Assembly: GCF_000312485.1 (NCBI RefSeq)
Contig: NZ_HE997643.1
Location: 357,309-421,308 of the forward strand
Direction of reading: 5' to 3'
DNA: 64,000 nucleotides
DNA from: Yersinia massiliensis CCUG 53443
GTDB taxonomy: Bacteria; Pseudomonadota; Gammaproteobacteria; Enterobacterales; Enterobacteriaceae
Position numbers and translations under genes: made by a program. This document shows positions 19,490-28,668 of the stretch, in pieces; the first letter of the stretch is position 1, and the number at the start of each line of letters is the position of its first letter. The notes beneath the pieces were generated by a model. That model ran no database searches. It was not told where the DNA came from and worked only from the letters and a program-made list of their open reading frames with translations.

Positions 19490-19541
19490 GTACTAGCTTA
19501 ATGGTACATTATGCCACTAGTACTGTAAACAGTTGAATATA
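19490..19541 (-). promoter_or_regulatory. mtr promoter with TrpR-like operator and possible TyrR box
   Basis: On the minus strand TTTACA (19524-19529) and TACCAT (19501-19506) are separated by 17 bases, a good sigma-70 promoter. GTACTAGCTTAATGGTAC (19490-19507) matches 14 of 18 bases of the TrpR palindrome and covers the -10. TGTAAA-N6-AATATA (19524-19541) is half of a TyrR box covering the -35. Confidence 0.6.
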
Positions 19542-19772
19542 CTTTCGCTAATTAATTAACCAGTGATTCATTTGGCTCTTAAGCCTTTACTTGATGATAT
19601 ATCGGCTAGAATGATTTGGTTTTGGTTGAAAAATAAACTGAAATGAAAAGGGGAAAATGGAAGCGTGCGAATAAGAATGCTCAATACGACACAGTTCAAT
19701 AATAGTACTGGTAGTGACGCCGGGTGATTGCTATGGTCCGCACTCATACCACTGGCCTACAGGAGCTTGCTG

Positions 19773-20027
19773 ATGGAATGTCGCTCAAATTGCGGTGCTT
19801 GCTGTATTGCTCCTTCGATTTCCAGCCCGATCCCCGGTATGCCTTTTGGCAAGCCAGCGAATACTCGTTGCCTGCATTTGGATGACGATATGCGCTGTGC
19901 TATTTTTCACTCCCCCGCACGCCCAGCAGTCTGTGCCAGCCTACAAGCTTTGCGTGAGATGTGTTTTGATACTCGCGAGCAGGCGCTAGTGTACCTCATT
20001 GAGTTGGAGGCTGAGACTGCGCCTTAA
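19773..20027 (+). CDS. yeiW: Small cysteine-rich YkgJ-family protein YeiW
   Basis: 84-residue protein of the zinc/iron-chelating YkgJ (UPF0153) group; function unknown. Start at 19773 is set by an AGGAG seven bases upstream and by the family start [17 protein letters not shown]. Seven cysteines are spaced in the family pattern (CxxxCGACC, RCLHLD, RCAIF, VCASL, MCF) and probably bind a metal ion. It lies between mtr and fruBKA; in E. coli yeiW is also next to fruBKA. Convergent with the Nudix gene. Confidence 0.9.
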   Translation: MECRSNCGACCIAPSISSPIPGMPFGKPANTRCLHLDDDMRCAIFHSPARPAVCASLQALREMCFDTREQALVYLIELEAETAP

Positions 20028-20048
20028 CCGATGGCAAGTTATACCGAT

Positions 20049-20486
20049 TTAAGATGCGTCGTCAGCATGATAAAACTGCTGATTAAGCCATAAATCAATC
20101 GCGTTGCGGCTGGCTTCAAAGTGCGGTTCCGGTAATTCATGTGGGTTACACCAAACCCATTGCTGACATTTCTCGGGTTCCTTCAGCTCAGGCTGCCCAC
20201 CGGTATGCTGTGCCAGTAAACAAACTGAAACCGTATGTTTACCCTCTTCACGCCAAGTAGCGATATTATTGCAAAGCGCAATAACCTTTATCTTGTTGAT
20301 ATCCAATCCGGTTTCTTCGAAAACTTCGCGTTTCGCCGCCTGTTCAAATGACTCTCCAATCTCCATGTGACCACCTGGAATCGACCAATAAGGCGCATGC
20401 TGACTGCAACGTTTACCGAGCAAGATATCACCTTGCTGATTAACAATGATGACCCCTACACCAACCATAACTGACATCGTGTTCAC
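20049..20486 (-). CDS. Nudix hydrolase
   Basis: 145 residues with a perfect Nudix box: Gly39, Glu45, Arg53-Glu54, Glu57-Glu58 and Gly60 in GGHMEIGESFEQAAKREVF onward, so the magnesium-dependent pyrophosphohydrolase fold is intact. The closest relatives I recall are MutT-like nucleotide pyrophosphatases of the NUDT15/MTH2 kind, which act on nucleoside triphosphates including oxidised or modified ones, but the substrate cannot be read from the sequence. It has no E. coli counterpart at this position between yeiW and fruB. Stands alone, transcribed divergently from fruBKA. Confidence 0.88.
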   Translation of the reverse strand: MNTMSVMVGVGVIIVNQQGDILLGKRCSQHAPYWSIPGGHMEIGESFEQAAKREVFEETGLDINKIKVIALCNNIATWREEGKHTVSVCLLAQHTGGQPELKEPEKCQQWVWCNPHELPEPHFEASRNAIDLWLNQQFYHADDAS

Positions 20487-20635
20487 TCCTTATGGATGAC
20501 TGTCAGCAACCATCAGCGGATGTGGCTGATTAACTGCTGACATAAACCTATTCACGGTAAAAATGTGCTGAACATCAAAAATTCATCAAGAATAAAAGCA
20601 GAAAACTTGCATATATTCTTAGTCGGAAACAAACT

Positions 20636-20718
20636 CCTTGAAACGTTTCAGCGTTATCTCGTCACCAAATGATAAAGGGTAACGCGCTTTTTTCTCATTA
20701 AAGCTGAAACGATTCAAC
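20636..20718 (+). promoter_or_regulatory. Two Cra (FruR) operators upstream of fruBKA
   Basis: TTGAAACGTTTCAGC (20638-20652) and GCTGAAACGATTCAAC (20703-20718) both match the Cra consensus; the first contains a perfect TGAAACGTTTCA palindrome. They are 103 and 36 bases before fruB, the same two-site arrangement as in E. coli, where fructose 1-phosphate relieves repression. Confidence 0.9.
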
Positions 20719-20738
20719 TTCAGCAAGAGAGGAGATAT

Positions 20739-21872
20739 ATGTTCCAGTTATCGACGAAAGATATCCATCTGGCTGCGCACGCAGACAGCAAAAACGAGGC
20801 TATCACTCAGGTGGCGGCTGCACTGACTCAAGCGGGTTGCGTAGAGGCGGCATATGTTGATGGTATGCTGGCGCGCGAGCAGCAAACATCCACCTATCTG
20901 GGCAATGGCATTGCTATTCCACATGGTACCACTGATACTCGCGATTTGGTGCTGAACACGGGTGTGCAGGTTTTCCAATTCCCGCAGGGTATTGCGTGGG
21001 GTGAGGATCAAACGGCTTATATCGTTATCGGCATTGCTGCCCGTTCTGATGAACATTTGGCCTTGCTACGTCAGTTAACTCATGTCTTGAGCGATGATGC
21101 GATTGCAGCCCAACTGGCAAAAACCACCTCTGCTGAAGAGTTGCGCAGTTTGCTGATGGGCGAGAAAAAATCGGCTGAATTCCACTTCGACACTTCGCTC
21201 ATTGCCCTCGATGTTGCTGCTGACAACCTGATCACGCTGCAAGCGTTGAACGCGGGCCGTTTACAGCAAATTGGTGCAGTTGATGCGCGTTTTGTTAGCG
21301 ATGTCATTACCCGTGAACCTCTGAATCTGGGGCAGGGTATCTGGCTGAGTGACAGCACCGAAGGTAATTTGGTGAGCGCGGCGACGGTAAGCCGTCCTGC
21401 CAGTGTATTTGAACATCAAGGCGAGAAAGTGGCTCTGCTGCTGACGCTCTCTGTTGCTGATGATCAGCCGTTCTCAGTGTTGAACTATCTCAGCGATTTG
21501 CTGTTGGCGAAAAAAGCTGATGTTTTGCTGAACGCGGATGCTGCTGCATTGTTGGCACTGTTAACCAGCGAGTATGTCGAGCAAAAAGAGCTATTAAGCG
21601 CTGAGTTTGTCATCCGTAATGAGCACGGGTTACATGCACGACCAGGGACGATTTTAGTCAATACAATCAAACAGTTTACCAGTGAAATCACCGTGACCAA
21701 TTTGGACGGCACCGGTAAACCCGCTAATGGACGTAGTCTGATGAAAGTTGTGGCTTTAGGGGTTAAAAAAGGAAATCGCCTGCGCTTTACCGCCAGTGGC
21801 GAAGATGCGCAGGGTGCACTGGATGCGATTGGTGAAGCGATTGCCGCGGGTTTGGGTGAGGGGGCGGTATGA
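20739..21872 (+). CDS. fruB: Fructose PTS diphosphoryl transfer protein FruB (EIIA-FPr)
   Basis: Cytoplasmic phosphocarrier that passes phosphate from enzyme I to FruA. 377 residues (376 in E. coli). An N-terminal EIIA domain carries the active histidine His62 in IPHGTTD; a middle linker domain follows, and the C-terminal 90 residues are an HPr-like domain with its histidine in [10 protein letters not shown]. Preceded by AGAGAGGAGATAT and two Cra operators. Its stop overlaps the fruK start in ATGA, so translation is coupled. Confidence 0.96.
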   Translation: MFQLSTKDIHLAAHADSKNEAITQVAAALTQAGCVEAAYVDGMLAREQQTSTYLGNGIAIPHGTTDTRDLVLNTGVQVFQFPQGIAWGEDQTAYIVIGIAARSDEHLALLRQLTHVLSDDAIAAQLAKTTSAEELRSLLMGEKKSAEFHFDTSLIALDVAADNLITLQALNAGRLQQIGAVDARFVSDVITREPLNLGQGIWLSDSTEGNLVSAATVSRPASVFEHQGEKVALLLTLSVADDQPFSVLNYLSDLLLAKKADVLLNADAAALLALLTSEYVEQKELLSAEFVIRNEHGLHARPGTILVNTIKQFTSEITVTNLDGTGKPANGRSLMKVVALGVKKGNRLRFTASGEDAQGALDAIGEAIAAGLGEGAV

Positions 21873-22807
21873 GCAGAAGAGTTGCAACCATTACGCTGAA
21901 TCCTGCGTATGACTTGGTGGGTTTTTGCCCTGAAATCGAACGTGGTGAAGTCAATTTGGTCAAAACCGCTGGCCTGCATGCCGCTGGTAAAGGGATCAAT
22001 GTTGCCAAGGTGCTGAAGGACTTGGGCATTGATGTCACCGTCGGTGGTTTCTTGGGGAAAGATAACCAAGATGGCTTCCAACTGCTGTTCAGCGAACTGG
22101 GCATTGCCAACCGTTTTCAGGTGGTACCGGGTCGTACCCGTATCAACGTCAAACTGACTGAAAAAGATGGCGAAGTCACTGACTTTAACTTCTCCGGCTT
22201 TGAAGTCACCAAGCCTGATTGGGACCGCTTTGTGAACGACTCGCTGAGTTGGTTAGGCCAATTCGACATGGTCGCGGTCAGCGGTAGCTTACCTGCTGGT
22301 GTCAATCCTGATGATTTCACCGACTGGATGAAACGCCTACGTTCTCAATGTCCGTGCATCATTTTTGACAGTAGCCGTGAAGCGCTGGTGGCTGGGCTGA
22401 AAGCCTCGCCTTGGTTGGTGAAACCCAATCGCCGTGAACTGGAAATTTGGGCCGGCCGCCCATTACCAGAATTAAGTGATGTGGTTGAAGCCGCACACGC
22501 CTTACGTGACGAAGGGATCGCCCACGTGGTGATTTCTCTCGGTGCAGAAGGGGCTCTGTGGGTCAACGCCTCCGGTGCTTGGCTGGCAAAACCACCTGCT
22601 TGTGAAGTGGTCAGTACTGTCGGTGCAGGTGACTCCATGGTGGGTGGCCTTATCTATGGATTATTAATGCGTGAGTCCAGCGAGCATACGCTGCGTCTGG
22701 CGACAGCTGTCGCTGCTTTGGCCGTTAGTCAGAGTAATGTGGGTATTACGGATCGCCCGCAGTTAGCCGCCATGATGGCAAAAGTCGATCTGAAACCCTT
22801 TAATTAA
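21869..22807 (+). CDS. fruK: 1-phosphofructokinase FruK
   Basis: PfkB-family kinase that converts fructose 1-phosphate to fructose 1,6-bisphosphate. 312 residues as in E. coli. The first PfkB signature ([15 protein letters not shown]) lies near residue 35-50 and the catalytic GAGDSMVGG near 252-260, with the aspartate base present. Four-base overlap with fruB and a 14-base gap to fruA. Because its substrate is the Cra inducer, this enzyme also influences induction of the operon. Confidence 0.96.
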   Translation: MSRRVATITLNPAYDLVGFCPEIERGEVNLVKTAGLHAAGKGINVAKVLKDLGIDVTVGGFLGKDNQDGFQLLFSELGIANRFQVVPGRTRINVKLTEKDGEVTDFNFSGFEVTKPDWDRFVNDSLSWLGQFDMVAVSGSLPAGVNPDDFTDWMKRLRSQCPCIIFDSSREALVAGLKASPWLVKPNRRELEIWAGRPLPELSDVVEAAHALRDEGIAHVVISLGAEGALWVNASGAWLAKPPACEVVSTVGAGDSMVGGLIYGLLMRESSEHTLRLATAVAALAVSQSNVGITDRPQLAAMMAKVDLKPFN

Positions 22808-22821
22808 TATCCGGAGGCGAA

Positions 22822-24513
22822 ATGAAAACGCTACTAATAATAGACAGTTCGCTCGGGCAGGCCAGAGGCCACCTCGCGACACTGATGTTGGGCGCTGCGG
22901 CGGCAAAAGCAGGACTGAGCTGGGTTGAAAGCGCAGCGGATGCAGAGTTGGTGATTGTTGCTGGGCAATCTGTCCCTGCTGACAGCGTGCTGAATGGCAA
23001 AAAACTCTATCTCGGTGATGTCGAAAAAGCCGTACGCGATCCGGATGCTTTCTTAGCGCAAGCCATCGCGCAGGCTAAACCGTACCAAGCCGCAGTGACG
23101 GCATCCGCGCCGGTTGCAGCAGCGCAGGGCCCGAAACGTATCGTGGCGATTACCGCCTGTCCAACAGGGGTAGCGCACACCTTTATGGCTGCTGAAGCCA
23201 TTGAAAGTGAAGCGAAAAAACGTGGCTGGTGGGTGAAGGTCGAAACTCGCGGTTCCGTGGGTGCAGGTAATGCGATCACGCCGGAAGAAGTGGCTGCGGC
23301 AGATTTAGTTATCGTGGCGGCTGATATCGAAGTGGATCTCGATAAGTTTGCCGGTAAGCCAATGTACCGCACGACGACAGGTCTGGCATTGAAGAAAACC
23401 GTGCAGGAATTAGACAAGGCACTGGTGGAAGCAGAGTTGTATCAGCCAAAAACAGGCAGCAGCGCGGGGACTGGCACCAAGAAAGCAGAAACTGGCGGTC
23501 CATATCGTCACCTGTTGACCGGTGTTTCTTACATGTTACCGATGGTGGTCGCGGGGGGCTTGTGTATCGCACTCTCCTTCGTATTCGGTATCAAAGCGTT
23601 TGAAGTCAAAGGCACATTGGCTGCGGCCTTGATGCAAATCGGCGGCGGTTCTGCCTTTGCTCTGATGGTGCCCGTATTGGCCGGCTTTATTGCGTTCTCG
23701 ATTGCTGACCGTCCAGGTTTAACGCCAGGTTTAATTGGCGGTATGTTAGCGGTCAGCACCGGTGCGGGTTTCCTTGGCGGTATCATTGCCGGTTTCCTTG
23801 CGGGTTATGTGGCGAAAGCCATCAGCACTAAGCTGCAATTACCGCAAAGTATGGAAGCGCTCAAACCGATACTGATTATTCCGCTTGTTGCGAGCTTAAT
23901 TGTGGGTTTGGTGATGATTTATGTGGTCGGTACGCCGGTAGCAAAAATCATGACTGGACTGACAAATTGGTTGCAATCGATGGGTACGGCGAATGCGGTA
24001 CTGCTGGGCGCGATTCTCGGTGCGATGATGTGTACTGACATGGGGGGGCCAGTTAACAAAGCGGCCTATGCTTTTGGTGTGGCGCTGCTGAGTTCTTCAG
24101 TTTATGCACCGATGGCAGCCATCATGGCGGCGGGGATGGTTCCACCACTGGCAATGGGTCTGGCAACTTTATTGGCCCGTCACAAGTTCGATAAAGGTGA
24201 GCAAGAAGGGGGCAAAGCGGCGCTGGTTCTGGGGCTGTGCTTTATCTCTGAAGGGGCGATTCCTTTTGCCGCTCGTGACCCAATGCGTGTCTTGCCGTGC
24301 TGTATCGCGGGTGGCGCATTGACTGGTGCACTCTCCATGGCATTCGGCGCGCAACTGATGGCACCTCATGGCGGCTTGTTCGTACTGCTTATCCCAGGGG
24401 CGATTCATCCTGTGCTGTTATATCTGGTGGCTATCATCGCCGGAACCGTATTAGCAGGCGGTGCTTACGCGATGCTGAAACGTCCTGATGCGGTCGTGGC
24501 TAAAACGGCGTAA
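22822..24513 (+). CDS. fruA: Fructose-specific PTS enzyme IIB'BC, FruA
   Basis: Inner-membrane fructose transporter that phosphorylates the sugar on entry. 563 residues, the E. coli length. Domain order: a degenerate IIB' domain (1-100) with no active cysteine, the working IIB domain with phosphocysteine Cys113 in ITACPTGVAHTF, then a IIC membrane domain from about 230 to the end with eight or more helices and conserved TGVSYMLPMVVAGG and GGPVNKAAYAF. RBS GGAGG seven bases upstream. Last gene of fruBKA, ended by a strong terminator. Confidence 0.96.
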   Translation: MKTLLIIDSSLGQARGHLATLMLGAAAAKAGLSWVESAADAELVIVAGQSVPADSVLNGKKLYLGDVEKAVRDPDAFLAQAIAQAKPYQAAVTASAPVAAAQGPKRIVAITACPTGVAHTFMAAEAIESEAKKRGWWVKVETRGSVGAGNAITPEEVAAADLVIVAADIEVDLDKFAGKPMYRTTTGLALKKTVQELDKALVEAELYQPKTGSSAGTGTKKAETGGPYRHLLTGVSYMLPMVVAGGLCIALSFVFGIKAFEVKGTLAAALMQIGGGSAFALMVPVLAGFIAFSIADRPGLTPGLIGGMLAVSTGAGFLGGIIAGFLAGYVAKAISTKLQLPQSMEALKPILIIPLVASLIVGLVMIYVVGTPVAKIMTGLTNWLQSMGTANAVLLGAILGAMMCTDMGGPVNKAAYAFGVALLSSSVYAPMAAIMAAGMVPPLAMGLATLLARHKFDKGEQEGGKAALVLGLCFISEGAIPFAARDPMRVLPCCIAGGALTGALSMAFGAQLMAPHGGLFVLLIPGAIHPVLLYLVAIIAGTVLAGGAYAMLKRPDAVVAKTA

Positions 24514-24575
24514 TACTGATTTGATTTGTTATGCATGACTCGATTTTTAAAACAGGGATCGATTAGTGTAAAAAT

Positions 24576-24606
24576 AAAAAACCGGCCTCAAGTGCCGGTT
24601 TTTTTT
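24576..24606 (+). terminator. Terminator of fruBKA
   Basis: Ten-base stem AAAAACCGGC / GCCGGTTTTT with a seven-to-eight-base loop and a run of eight T residues. The A-run on the other side allows it to work for nfo as well. Confidence 0.92.
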
Positions 24607-24619
24607 ATCGGGATACCTA

Positions 24620-25462
24620 TTATTCCGCCTGCGACTTCAACCAAGCAATTTCTTCGGCCCAGATATCTGGATTGACGGTTTCTAGGATGAGCGGGATATT
24701 ATCGAAACGCGTATCGCGCATAATATAGCTGAACACGGTTTTACCGATATTCCCTTCACCGAGGCTGTGATGGCGGTCCACACGGCTATTAAATTCGCTT
24801 TTCGCATCATTGAGATGCATACCGCGTAAATACTGGAAACCGACAATTTCACCGAGCTGCTTGAAGGTGTGCTCGCAATCGGCCTCAGTACGCAAATCAT
24901 AGCCAGCAGCGAAAGCGTGGCAGGTATCAATACACACGCCGACACGGCTTTTATCTTCCACGCCGTCAATGATGGCGGCCAGATGTTCAAACTTAAAGCC
25001 CAGATTGCTCCCTTGACCGGCAGTATTTTCGATCACCGCCGTGACACCTTCACTGGCATCTAATGCGATATTGATTGATTCGGCAATCCGCGCTAAACAC
25101 TTATCCACATCGATTTGCAGTAAATGGCTGCCGGGGTGGAAGTTCAGTAATGACAACCCTAGTTGTTGGCAGCGGAGCATTTCATCAATAAAGGCTTCAC
25201 GAGATTTCTCCAGCGCTTCAATAACCGGATGACCCAAGTTAATCAGATAGCTGTCGTGAGGCAAAATTTGAGCCGATGTGTAGCCATATTGCTCGCAAGC
25301 TTGCTTAAACTTCTCTATGACACTTTCAGCTAGCGGGGCTGCTTGCCACTGGCGCTGATTCTTGGTAAACAAAGCAAAGGCAGTCGCCTTAATCTCATGT
25401 GCCCGAATCACCGCCTGATCGACGCCCCCCGCGGCACTAACGTGTGCTCCGACAAATTTCAT
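24620..25462 (-). CDS. nfo: Deoxyribonuclease IV (endonuclease IV), Nfo
   Basis: Zinc-dependent AP endonuclease of base excision repair that nicks DNA 5' to abasic sites. 280 residues (285 in E. coli), a TIM barrel. Metal-ligand motifs are present: [10 protein letters not shown] at the start, [30 protein letters not shown] and HLNDAK. I start it at 25462 (MKFVGAHV) because of a GAGGAG six bases upstream; an open frame continues another 45 codons without family support. Adjacent to yeiH, as in E. coli. In E. coli nfo belongs to the SoxRS regulon; I did not identify a SoxS box. Confidence 0.95.
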   Translation of the reverse strand: MKFVGAHVSAAGGVDQAVIRAHEIKATAFALFTKNQRQWQAAPLAESVIEKFKQACEQYGYTSAQILPHDSYLINLGHPVIEALEKSREAFIDEMLRCQQLGLSLLNFHPGSHLLQIDVDKCLARIAESINIALDASEGVTAVIENTAGQGSNLGFKFEHLAAIIDGVEDKSRVGVCIDTCHAFAAGYDLRTEADCEHTFKQLGEIVGFQYLRGMHLNDAKSEFNSRVDRHHSLGEGNIGKTVFSYIMRDTRFDNIPLILETVNPDIWAEEIAWLKSQAE

Positions 25463-25543
25463 TCCATTCTCCTCTGATGACCGAATCATTATGGCATTGA
25501 TAGTGGCATGAATGAATGGCGAAAAGGGTAGGAAAAGAAAAGG

Positions 25544-25739
25544 GCCGCTGATGCTACCCTGAGATAGCTGAAAAAGTAGCCATTGCGGCGAGGACAAGCA
25601 GATCGTAACGACGCCGTAAAATCATCCCTGATGGCTCGAGCCGCGCCATCCTTGGCGCGGACGCTTTACTCTTCTGCCTGTCCTCACCGTTCTAGGTCGA
25701 GTCATCGGTGTTAGTCAGCAGTCTGAGAGCCGCTGATGC
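25544..25739. repeat. Imperfect palindromic intergenic element, MITE/REP-like
   Basis: Between nfo and yeiH. GCCGCTGATGC is directly repeated at 25544-25554 and 25729-25739. Inside are 16-base inverted arms (25587-25602 and 25673-25688, 14 of 16 complementary, core GAGGACAAGCAGA) and a central GC-rich hairpin CCGCGCC-ATCCTT-GGCGCGG (25641-25660). The layout resembles a small non-autonomous repeat element; I could not assign it to a named family. Confidence 0.6.
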
Positions 25740-25769
25740 ATCCCTTGGTTTATTTATACAGTCGCTATT

Positions 25770-26852
25770 TTATGCCATAAAATGCTGGACCACTAAGTTG
25801 ATTCCTGTACCGCCCACCAGTAACCAGATAAATAGCAGCAGTGCGAGTAATATCGGTTTAACTCCAGCCTGACGAATAGAGCCGATATGAGTGGTGAGTC
25901 CTAATGCGACCATGGCCATGGCCAATAAAATGGTATCAAGCGTAATTAAGTGGCTCACCCATGCAGCAGGCAGCAGATTCAGTGAGTTAAACCCAGCGAC
26001 CAGAATAAATACCACCGCAAACCAAGGAATGGTGATGGCACTTTTTTCTCGTTTTGTTGCATTGGTTTTCACGCTACTACGGCCCAAGTAAGCGGAAAGC
26101 AACAGCAAGAAAGGTGCTAGCATCATCACGCGGATCATTTTAGTAATGACCGCAGCATTTTCAGCATCAGGGCCAATGGCATGACCCGCAGCGACCACTT
26201 GTGCTACTTCATGAATCGTCGAGCCGGCAAAGATACCGAAGGTTTCCTGACCAAAGGGTAGCCATTGATAATGCAGGTTTAACTGATATAGCCATGGGTA
26301 GACAAAAATGGCTAATGTACCGAAAATCACCACGGTTGCGACGGCCACGGCGACTTTGCTGGCGTCGGCTTTCAGTACCGGTTCTGTGGCCATAATGGCG
26401 GCGGCACCGCAAATGCTACTGCCAGCACCAATTAACATCACGGTTTGTTGATCCAAACCAAAGACACGTTTACCTAGCCAACAGGCTAAGATAAAGGTGG
26501 AACTTAATGTTAAAATATCAATCATAATACCTGTGGCACCGACATCCGCCACTTGCTGAAAGGTGAGTCGGAAACCGTACAAAATGATCCCTAACCGGAG
26601 CAAATGTTGTTTGGCCAGTAAGACGCCATCCGAGCAAACGGGTTGTACCCAAGGGTACAAAGTATTGCCAACGATGATGCCGAAGATAATGGCCAATGTC
26701 AGCGCACCCAAGCCCATATTGATAAACCACGGCATATCACCCACTGTCAGTGCCAACCCAGTAATCACACCGGTTAACACCAAGCCCGGAAGGTAGCGGG
26801 GCAGGGTGAACTGTTGTGGTCGAGGGAGTTCTTTAGTATGAGACGTTGCCAT
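25770..26852 (-). CDS. yeiH: YeiH family (UPF0324) inner-membrane protein
   Basis: Putative transporter of about ten membrane helices, 360 residues (349 in E. coli). Conserved family segments include [29 protein letters not shown] and [14 protein letters not shown]. coli YeiH is under control of the neighbouring LysR regulator YeiE; a sulfite-related role has been proposed, but transport substrate is not established. Here it is divergent from yeiE with a small membrane protein gene placed between. No defects seen. Confidence 0.9.
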   Translation of the reverse strand: MATSHTKELPRPQQFTLPRYLPGLVLTGVITGLALTVGDMPWFINMGLGALTLAIIFGIIVGNTLYPWVQPVCSDGVLLAKQHLLRLGIILYGFRLTFQQVADVGATGIMIDILTLSSTFILACWLGKRVFGLDQQTVMLIGAGSSICGAAAIMATEPVLKADASKVAVAVATVVIFGTLAIFVYPWLYQLNLHYQWLPFGQETFGIFAGSTIHEVAQVVAAGHAIGPDAENAAVITKMIRVMMLAPFLLLLSAYLGRSSVKTNATKREKSAITIPWFAVVFILVAGFNSLNLLPAAWVSHLITLDTILLAMAMVALGLTTHIGSIRQAGVKPILLALLLFIWLLVGGTGINLVVQHFMA

Positions 26853-27065
26853 GTTGATATCCTATTGCCTGTGAAGATTGCGTATAGTTTAACGACTTCG
26901 GCAATAATAGATAAATTCATTATATATTTATAATCAATCGATATAACTGGTAAAGGAGGGACGTCATGCAGGCCGCATGATAAGGATGAAACTGATTAAG
27001 TTTATCACAATGGAAATGTGTAACGGATGATGGTAGCTGTCACCCTATAAAGAGGGATTCTTGAT

Positions 27066-27356
27066 ATGAAAAAAGAGAAACATGAAAAGTCGTTGTGGGT
27101 GATATTGACGATTGCTGCATTTATTTATTTGTTTATCCCACCTTATTTGATGGCTTATTTTTTTATGTCATTTAATTTGACGCCTTTTAATATTGCTTCT
27201 TTGCCACATTTTAATCCGTTTAAGGTTGAACGAGGTATCCCTTTATCCCAAACTTTCGTTTATCTGTTAGTTATATGGTTGATTGTAAACATAGTTATCA
27301 GTGCATTCGCTGCTTTTGTATATTATATCTTCTTTCAATCAAATGAGAACGAATAG
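27066..27356 (+). CDS. Small two-helix membrane protein, unknown
   Basis: 96 residues: a charged start (MKKEKHEKS), a helix at about 10-34 (WVILTIAAFIYLFIPPYLMAY), a periplasmic or cytoplasmic loop rich in Phe and Pro (FNLTPFNIASLPHFNP), a second helix at about 62-88 and an acidic tail. AT-rich compared with its neighbours. A GAGGGA site lies about nine bases before the ATG, and codon pattern looks coding. It is inserted between yeiH and yeiE, where E. coli has nothing. I do not recognise the family; proximity suggests, without proving, a part in the YeiE/YeiH function. Confidence 0.65.
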   Translation: MKKEKHEKSLWVILTIAAFIYLFIPPYLMAYFFMSFNLTPFNIASLPHFNPFKVERGIPLSQTFVYLLVIWLIVNIVISAFAAFVYYIFFQSNENE

Positions 27357-27550
27357 CCTGCTTCGCACTTAATTTCATTTCCCTATGACCTCCCGCTTTT
27401 GCTCAAAGGTGTTAATCTTATACGGTCATTGAGGCTATTTTCTTTTCTGTCAGTTATTGTATTTGCAACGGATATATGAGTTCAGTAGCATCCTGCAACT
27501 GACCAGTAAAGCCATGATAGCGTCCTCCATTTTTTACTACAGAGACCGTT

Positions 27551-28423
27551 ATGCACATAACCTTACGTCAACTTGAAGTCTTTACTGAGGTGCTAAAAAG
27601 CGGCTCGACGACCCAAGCCTCGGTTGTGCTCGCGCTTTCACAATCGGCAGTCAGCGCTGCGTTGGCGGATTTGGAAGGGCAATTAGGGGTACAACTGTTT
27701 GATAGGGTCGGTAAGCGCTTAGTCACTAATGAACATGGGCGTTTGCTCTATCCCAAAGCCTTGGCGTTAATTGATCAAACGATTGAAATAGAACAACTTT
27801 TCCTGAATGACTTGGGCGCGCTGCGCATTGCAGCCAGTAGCACTATCGGCAACTATATGTTACCGGGCATGATTGCCAAATATCGGCGCGATTTTCCTGG
27901 TACGCCGCTCGAACTGAATATTGGTAACAGTCAGGACGTCATCGAAGCGGTGGCTGATTTTCGCGATGATATGGGGCTGATTGAGGGGCCTTGCCACATG
28001 CCGGAGTTGAAGACACAGGCATGGTTGCAAGATGAATTAGTCGTTTTCGCCGCGCCTGATAACCCGCTCTGCCATAAAATGCTCACACTTGATGCACTCG
28101 CTGGCGCGGATTGGATCCTACGTGAACGCGGATCGGGCACTCGTGAGGTGTTGGATCATTTGCTATTGGCAAAATTGCCGCACTTTAAATTGGTCATGGA
28201 ATTGGGTAATTCGGAAGCTATTAAGCGCGCAGTAAGATATGGCATGGGCATTAGTTGTCTGTCGAGAAGGGTGATTGCCGATCAACTGGCGAGTGGAGAA
28301 CTGGTTGAACTGAAAATCCCATTACCCACATTGGTTCGTACTTTGTACTTGATTCATCATCGGCAAAAGCACATCTCTAATGCTTTGCAGCGGTTCCTGA
28401 GTTATTGCCAAGAAGACAACTGA
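27551..28423 (+). CDS. yeiE: LysR-type transcriptional regulator YeiE
   Basis: 290-residue LysR regulator (293 in E. coli): winged HTH at 1-60 ([22 protein letters not shown]), LysR effector domain from about 90 with [16 protein letters not shown] and [14 protein letters not shown]. In other enterobacteria YeiE controls yeiH and iron/sulfite-related genes and has been linked to lysP expression. It lies divergent from yeiH and just upstream of lysP, the conserved order. The upstream region (27357-27550) presumably carries its own binding site but no obvious T-N11-A palindrome was singled out. Confidence 0.92.
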   Translation: MHITLRQLEVFTEVLKSGSTTQASVVLALSQSAVSAALADLEGQLGVQLFDRVGKRLVTNEHGRLLYPKALALIDQTIEIEQLFLNDLGALRIAASSTIGNYMLPGMIAKYRRDFPGTPLELNIGNSQDVIEAVADFRDDMGLIEGPCHMPELKTQAWLQDELVVFAAPDNPLCHKMLTLDALAGADWILRERGSGTREVLDHLLLAKLPHFKLVMELGNSEAIKRAVRYGMGISCLSRRVIADQLASGELVELKIPLPTLVRTLYLIHHRQKHISNALQRFLSYCQEDN

Positions 28424-28668
28424 ACAGTAGGGATAAACCGAAAACGAGTGATAGGTGTAGCGCGCTGGATTTCAGTTGTTTTACACCAATGCTGTGGGTT
28501 ATTGCGGCAGATAAAACCTGCGGGAAACTATTTTTGCTGGCAATTGCGCTTTTGCTAATAATAGCGCGGGGATCATGAAGGTATCTTATATCAGCGCATT
28601 GTTACTATCCGAGCCGGTGGGATTTGTTACAATCCCGCCTTATTTTTTAAGGGTGGATTAGGGTAATA

